DNA of 16,360 nt from Anaerolineae bacterium (GTDB lineage: Bacteria; Chloroflexota; Anaerolineae; DRVO01): assembly GCA_012719195.1 (NCBI GenBank), contig JAAYAV010000160.1, positions 1-16,360 on the forward strand, in the 5' to 3' direction. This document shows, piece by piece, positions 14,102 to 16,360 of the stretch (positions are counted from its first letter, which is position 1; each line of letters starts with the position of its first letter). The notes under the pieces were generated by a model. It saw only the letters and a program-made list of their open reading frames with translations, made no database searches and had not been told where the DNA came from. The position numbers and the translations under genes were made by a program.

Positions 14102-15269
14102 CTTTGCCCTCCTCGGACGAGACTTCGCCGAAGCTTCTCCTCTTGACTACCCACTCGCGCAGCAGATCGTCCACGTCGGCCAGGTGGAGCGGCCGCGCAT
14201 CGGCCAGCGCCTTGATGTGCGCCGTGATCTGCTTGACCTCCTTATCGGTCAGCGACAGGCCCAACTGCTCCGAACGGTCTTTCACCGCGTTCCAGCCGGT
14301 GAGGCGGTGGGCGATGGAGATATAGCGGGTCATGCCGAAGTCCTGGGGGTCGAGGATCTCGTAGGTCTCCGGTTTGTTAAGCACCGCCTTGGCGTGGATG
14401 CCGGCCTTGTGCGTGAAGGCAGTGATGCCGGTGATGTAGTTGTTGAAGGGGACCGAGATGCCCACCATTTCCGCCACCATTCGGTCCAGTTCGCGCAGCA
14501 TGGGTAGCTTGTACTTGCTCTTCACCAGGTCGCGGTCAAGGCTGTACATGCGGGCAACGAAGCCGCCCAGCGGGGTGATGCCGTTGCGCTCGCCGATGCC
14601 GAGGATGCTGGTGTCGATGTGGGTAGCGCCGGCATCCAGGGCGGCGAAGCTGTTGGCGATGGCGCAGCCGGTGTCGTTATGGGAGTGGAACTCGATGTCG
14701 GCGTAGACGACCTGGCGCAAGATGCTCACCAGCTGGTGCACCTGCGTCGGCGTGCCCACCCCCACCGTGTCCGCCAAGCCCACCCGATCCACACCCGCCT
14801 GGTCCACGGCGCTGTAGATGTGGTAGAGGTCCTTAGCATCGCTGCGGAAGCTGTCCTCGGAGCTGAAGCGTACCTCTAGCCCCTGGGACTTGACGAAGGA
14901 AACCACCTCGATAGCAGCGTCGGTGATCTGCTGAATGCTCTTGCCGTGGCTGTATTGCCGCAGCATGGGGGAGGTGCCGATGACCACGTCCACGCCGTCC
15001 ACCCCCGTGTCCACCGCCAGCTTGGCATCATCGAGGGTGCAGCGCGTGTGGGTGAGAACTCTGCAGCCGAGCCCCAGCTTGGCGATGCGGGAGCAGTCGG
15101 CGAGGCTCTGCGGGCTCGCCGCCGGCGAGGTGACCTCGATGTACTCCACCCCGAACTCATCCAGGGCCTGGGCGATCTCGACCTTCTGCTCCGGGGTGAA
15201 GTTGGCGCCCACGAACTGCTCGCCCTCACGGAGCGTTGATTCGATGATGCTGAAGCGGTCCAGCGGCAT
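14094..15269 (-). CDS. hcs: Homocitrate synthase
   Basis: A 391-residue DRE-TIM metallolyase condensing acetyl-CoA and 2-oxoglutarate to homocitrate, the committed step of the AAA route. Visible features are ESTLREGEQF (10-19, Arg14 and metal Glu15), VEYIEVTSPAASPQS (41-55), the metal pair in EFHSHNDTGCA (His195, His197), ILGIGERNGITPLGG (222-236) and GITAFTHKAGIHAKAV (281-296). These match the Thermus homocitrate synthase as I remember it, rather than LeuA, which is longer and carries a regulatory domain absent here. The ATG at 15269 has GGAGGAG just upstream; the frame continues 21 codons up but runs into the leader. It is the first gene of the operon and its leader holds an attenuator. Feedback inhibition by lysine is known for the family. 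Confidence 0.95.
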   Translation of the reverse strand: MPLDRFSIIESTLREGEQFVGANFTPEQKVEIAQALDEFGVEYIEVTSPAASPQSLADCSRIAKLGLGCRVLTHTRCTLDDAKLAVDTGVDGVDVVIGTSPMLRQYSHGKSIQQITDAAIEVVSFVKSQGLEVRFSSEDSFRSDAKDLYHIYSAVDQAGVDRVGLADTVGVGTPTQVHQLVSILRQVVYADIEFHSHNDTGCAIANSFAALDAGATHIDTSILGIGERNGITPLGGFVARMYSLDRDLVKSKYKLPMLRELDRMVAEMVGISVPFNNYITGITAFTHKAGIHAKAVLNKPETYEILDPQDFGMTRYISIAHRLTGWNAVKDRSEQLGLSLTDKEVKQITAHIKALADARPLHLADVDDLLREWVVKRRSFGEVSSEEGKVE

Positions 15270-15334
15270 GGTTCTCCTCCACACAGGAAGTGGTGCGGCC
15301 GCTCCCCATCGAGCTACCCAGTATCCGGGCATAG

Positions 15335-15372
15335 AAAAACGGCTAGCTCCCCCATTCTGGTTCGGCTAGCCG
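15335..15372 (-). terminator. Intrinsic terminator (attenuator) in the homocitrate synthase leader
   Basis: On the minus strand CGGCTAGC (15372-15365) and GCTAGCCG (15347-15340) form a perfect 8-bp stem, followed at once by TTTTT (15339-15335). It lies about 65 nt before the hcs start and downstream of the hcs promoter, so it would end transcription before the operon unless overridden. Confidence 0.85.
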
Positions 15373-15395
15373 CTTGCTGCAGACAGGCAACGGGC

Positions 15396-15461
15396 CTATC
15401 CAGACCGGGGGTCTGGCTCCAGGGCCTTCTTGCCGCGCTTGGCGCGATGCGTTGTCTGCAT
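15396..15461 (-). CDS. Candidate lysine leader peptide of the operon attenuator
   Basis: A 21-residue reading frame (start MQTTHRAKRGKKALEP, then DPRSG) lies between the hcs promoter and the terminator. It has lysine codons at positions 8, 11 and 12, all AAG, the last two adjacent, within AKRGKK. Its stop lies at the foot of a perfect 7-bp hairpin (15400-15416). Its first codons (15453-15460, TGCAGACA) are exactly complementary to TGTCTGCA at 15385-15378 just ahead of the terminator, so ribosome position could switch the leader fold. The Shine-Dalgarno is weak (GAGAG about ten bases ahead). Leader-peptide attenuation by lysine has been reported for the Thermus thermophilus hcs cluster. An overlapping frame starting 17 bases earlier has no lysine codons. 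Confidence 0.6.
   Translation of the reverse strand: MQTTHRAKRGKKALEPDPRSG
15400..15416 (-). promoter_or_regulatory. Leader hairpin (pause-type) at the end of the leader peptide
   Basis: A perfect 7-bp stem with a 3-nt loop: CCAGACC (15416-15410) with GGTCTGG (15406-15400) on the minus strand. It covers codons 16-21 of the leader peptide and is well placed for a pause or anti-antiterminator role. A smaller 5-bp hairpin (CGCGC-CAA-GCGCG) lies over the first AAG codon. Confidence 0.55.
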
Positions 15462-15498
15462 ATGGGCGTGACTCTCATCCTATGGATAAGCGAGCAGG

Positions 15499-15527
15499 AG
15501 TGTATCATGTTCACCACTCGCGGGCAA
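15499..15527 (-). promoter_or_regulatory. Promoter of the lysine biosynthesis operon
   Basis: On the minus strand TTGCCC (15527-15522) and TACACT (15504-15499) have a 17-nt spacer, with TG one base ahead of the -10 box (extended -10). Transcription should start near 15492, about 220 nt before the hcs ATG. It is divergent from the tRNA-Lys promoter, with the two -35 boxes about 50 bp apart. Confidence 0.65.
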
Positions 15528-15576
15528 AGCGTGCCCTTCTCGGCGGACGGGCGCGTCAACCACACCGCCAGGAGAT

Positions 15577-15605
15577 TTGACCGGCTCTGCCGCCTGCGCT
15601 AGAAT
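15577..15605 (+). promoter_or_regulatory. Promoter of tRNA-Lys
   Basis: TTGACC (15577-15582) and TAGAAT (15600-15605) are separated by exactly 17 nt, close to the sigma-70 consensus. The mature tRNA begins 12 nt after the -10 box, so the 5' leader is only a few bases. Confidence 0.8.
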
Positions 15606-15616
15606 GCCCGCATGTC

Positions 15617-15692
<76 letters not shown>

Positions 15693-15697
15693 ACACC

Positions 15698-15728
15698 GAC
15701 CGGAGCGCTTACCCAGCCTCCGGTCTTT
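15698..15728 (+). terminator. Intrinsic terminator after tRNA-Lys
   Basis: A perfect 8-bp stem, gaccggag (15698-15705) with ctccggtc (15718-15725), 12-nt loop, followed by ttt. It begins six bases after the tRNA CCA end. The U-tract is short, so efficiency is uncertain. Confidence 0.7.
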
Positions 15729-15955
15729 CGCATTCCGCACCATCGCCTCTCTCGGAGCCCGCTATCCTCACCGCCGCGAGCACGATTGCCTCTCGACGCC
15801 TGAACGGCATCCAACACCGCCTGCGTGAGGATCGCGAGTTCTACTTCCTCTCGCGCTACGGCCGGGTGTCCCGCGTCTCCGATCACTAGGACTCGGGCAA
15901 CATTTCCTTCGGCGTTCAGGACGGGCCGGCGCCCGCCCCGCCGGTTAGTCGGTCG
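15729..15955. other. Gap between tRNA-Lys and the converging partial gene, no supported gene
   Basis: It contains a GC hairpin at 15926-15944 (ccggcg / cgccgg, 7-nt loop), just beyond the stop of the minus-strand gene, possibly its weak terminator. Frames on both strands stay open over part of it but lack a ribosome site and a recognisable product. Confidence 0.4.
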
Positions 15956-16360
15956 TCAGCCGCCCACCAGGGCGCACCTAACGTCCGTCAGCGTGGCGGG
16001 CGTCACCTGCCAGCCCTGGCTCTCCTTACCCCGAAGGCGCCGCAGCATCGCAACCAGGTGTGCTCGGCGCGGCTCCGCGGGAGAGCCATAGTCGATGGTG
16101 TTATGCGTGAGGATGACGAAGGCGGCCACCGGCGGCGCGATGAGCGCCATCTCGTGCACAGCCGCGTCCACGATCTCCCGGTAGGTGTCCGGCGCGAAGT
16201 CGCTGTCCGGGCGCGGGTCCCGGGGATCGAAGTTGGCCCTGGTGGAGAAGCGCTCTGCCGGGTGCGAGGAGACGGGCACCTCGACCAGGTCCAAGGCGCC
16301 GCTCTCCAGCCGGCAGGTGGCGCTGGCGCGGTGGGCGTAGGGGAGCGCCCCCAGCCAGCA
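15956..16360 (-). CDS. C-terminal part of an unidentified protein, possibly a polysaccharide deacetylase-like enzyme
   Basis: The frame is open from the window edge to a TGA at 15956, giving about 134 C-terminal residues and no start codon in view. Visible are ALPYAHRAS near the edge, LDLVEVPVSSHP, an acidic/Asp-rich stretch, a predicted hydrophobic strand AFVILTHNTIDYGSP, an Arg/Leu-rich helix (HLVAMLRRLRG) and WQVTPATLTD. The order beta-strand LVEVPVS, then VILTHN, then a helix and a final V-T-P-A-T element recalls the C-terminal part of NodB-type polysaccharide deacetylases, but the catalytic motifs would lie outside the window, so this is tentative. GC-rich third codon positions support real coding. 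It converges on the tRNA gene. Confidence 0.55.
   Translation of the reverse strand, partial: CWLGALPYAHRASATCRLESGALDLVEVPVSSHPAERFSTRANFDPRDPRPDSDFAPDTYREIVDAAVHEMALIAPPVAAFVILTHNTIDYGSPAEPRRAHLVAMLRRLRGKESQGWQVTPATLTDVRCALVGG

Noticed and set aside
15270..15492. Lysine riboswitch (L box) in the hcs leader
   Set aside because: The conserved L-box core sequences are not seen; the leader is better explained by a leader peptide and terminator.
15314..15565. Minus-strand 83-codon frame across the hcs promoter and leader
   Set aside because: It runs through the promoter and the terminator hairpin and has no lysine-rich stretch; the internal ATG version is a poorer leader-peptide candidate than 15396-15461.

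Overview
This is a GC-rich window of about 16.4 kb. Every protein gene lies on the minus strand and one tRNA lies on the plus strand. Its core is an operon for lysine biosynthesis by the alpha-aminoadipate (AAA) route using the LysW amino-group carrier protein. This pathway is best known from Thermus, Deinococcus and archaea. Together with two Tat/lipobox solute-binding lipoproteins that carry Ala/Thr/Pro linkers, and a DUF4032/ParB-like protein, the content suggests a Chloroflexota bacterium. That taxonomic call is an inference, because no rRNA or marker protein is present.

Layout in transcription order (right to left). A minus-strand gene fragment (16360-15956, possibly a polysaccharide deacetylase C-terminus) runs towards tRNA-Lys(CUU) (15617-15692, plus strand), which has its own promoter and terminator. 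Divergent from the tRNA is the promoter of the lysine operon (15499-15527). Its roughly 220-nt leader holds a 21-codon leader peptide with three AAG lysine codons, several hairpins and an intrinsic terminator, so it looks like a lysine attenuator. The operon then reads: homocitrate synthase, homoaconitase large subunit, homoaconitase small subunit, a MazG-like pyrophosphohydrolase, homoisocitrate dehydrogenase, an unannotated 59-residue membrane protein, lysW, lysX, lysY, a metallophosphoesterase, the DUF4032/ParB-like protein, lysZ, lysJ and lysK. Stop/start overlaps (hcs/hacA, mazG/hicdh, orf59/lysW, lysX/lysY, parB-like/lysZ, lysJ/lysK) point to one translationally coupled transcript. Palindromic intergenic repeats sit between hacA and hacB and between hacB and mazG.

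How the genes work together. HCS, HacAB and HICDH turn 2-oxoglutarate and acetyl-CoA into 2-oxoadipate. An aminotransferase (LysN type), absent from the window, must make AAA. LysX then attaches AAA to the C-terminal Glu of LysW, LysZ phosphorylates it, LysY reduces it, LysJ aminates it and LysK releases lysine.

Downstream of lysK is a 511-bp gap with a good promoter and a structured leader. It is followed by two tandem paralogous peptide/oligosaccharide-type ABC solute-binding lipoproteins (3207-1165 and 917-1, the second cut by the window edge). No permease or ATPase is visible.
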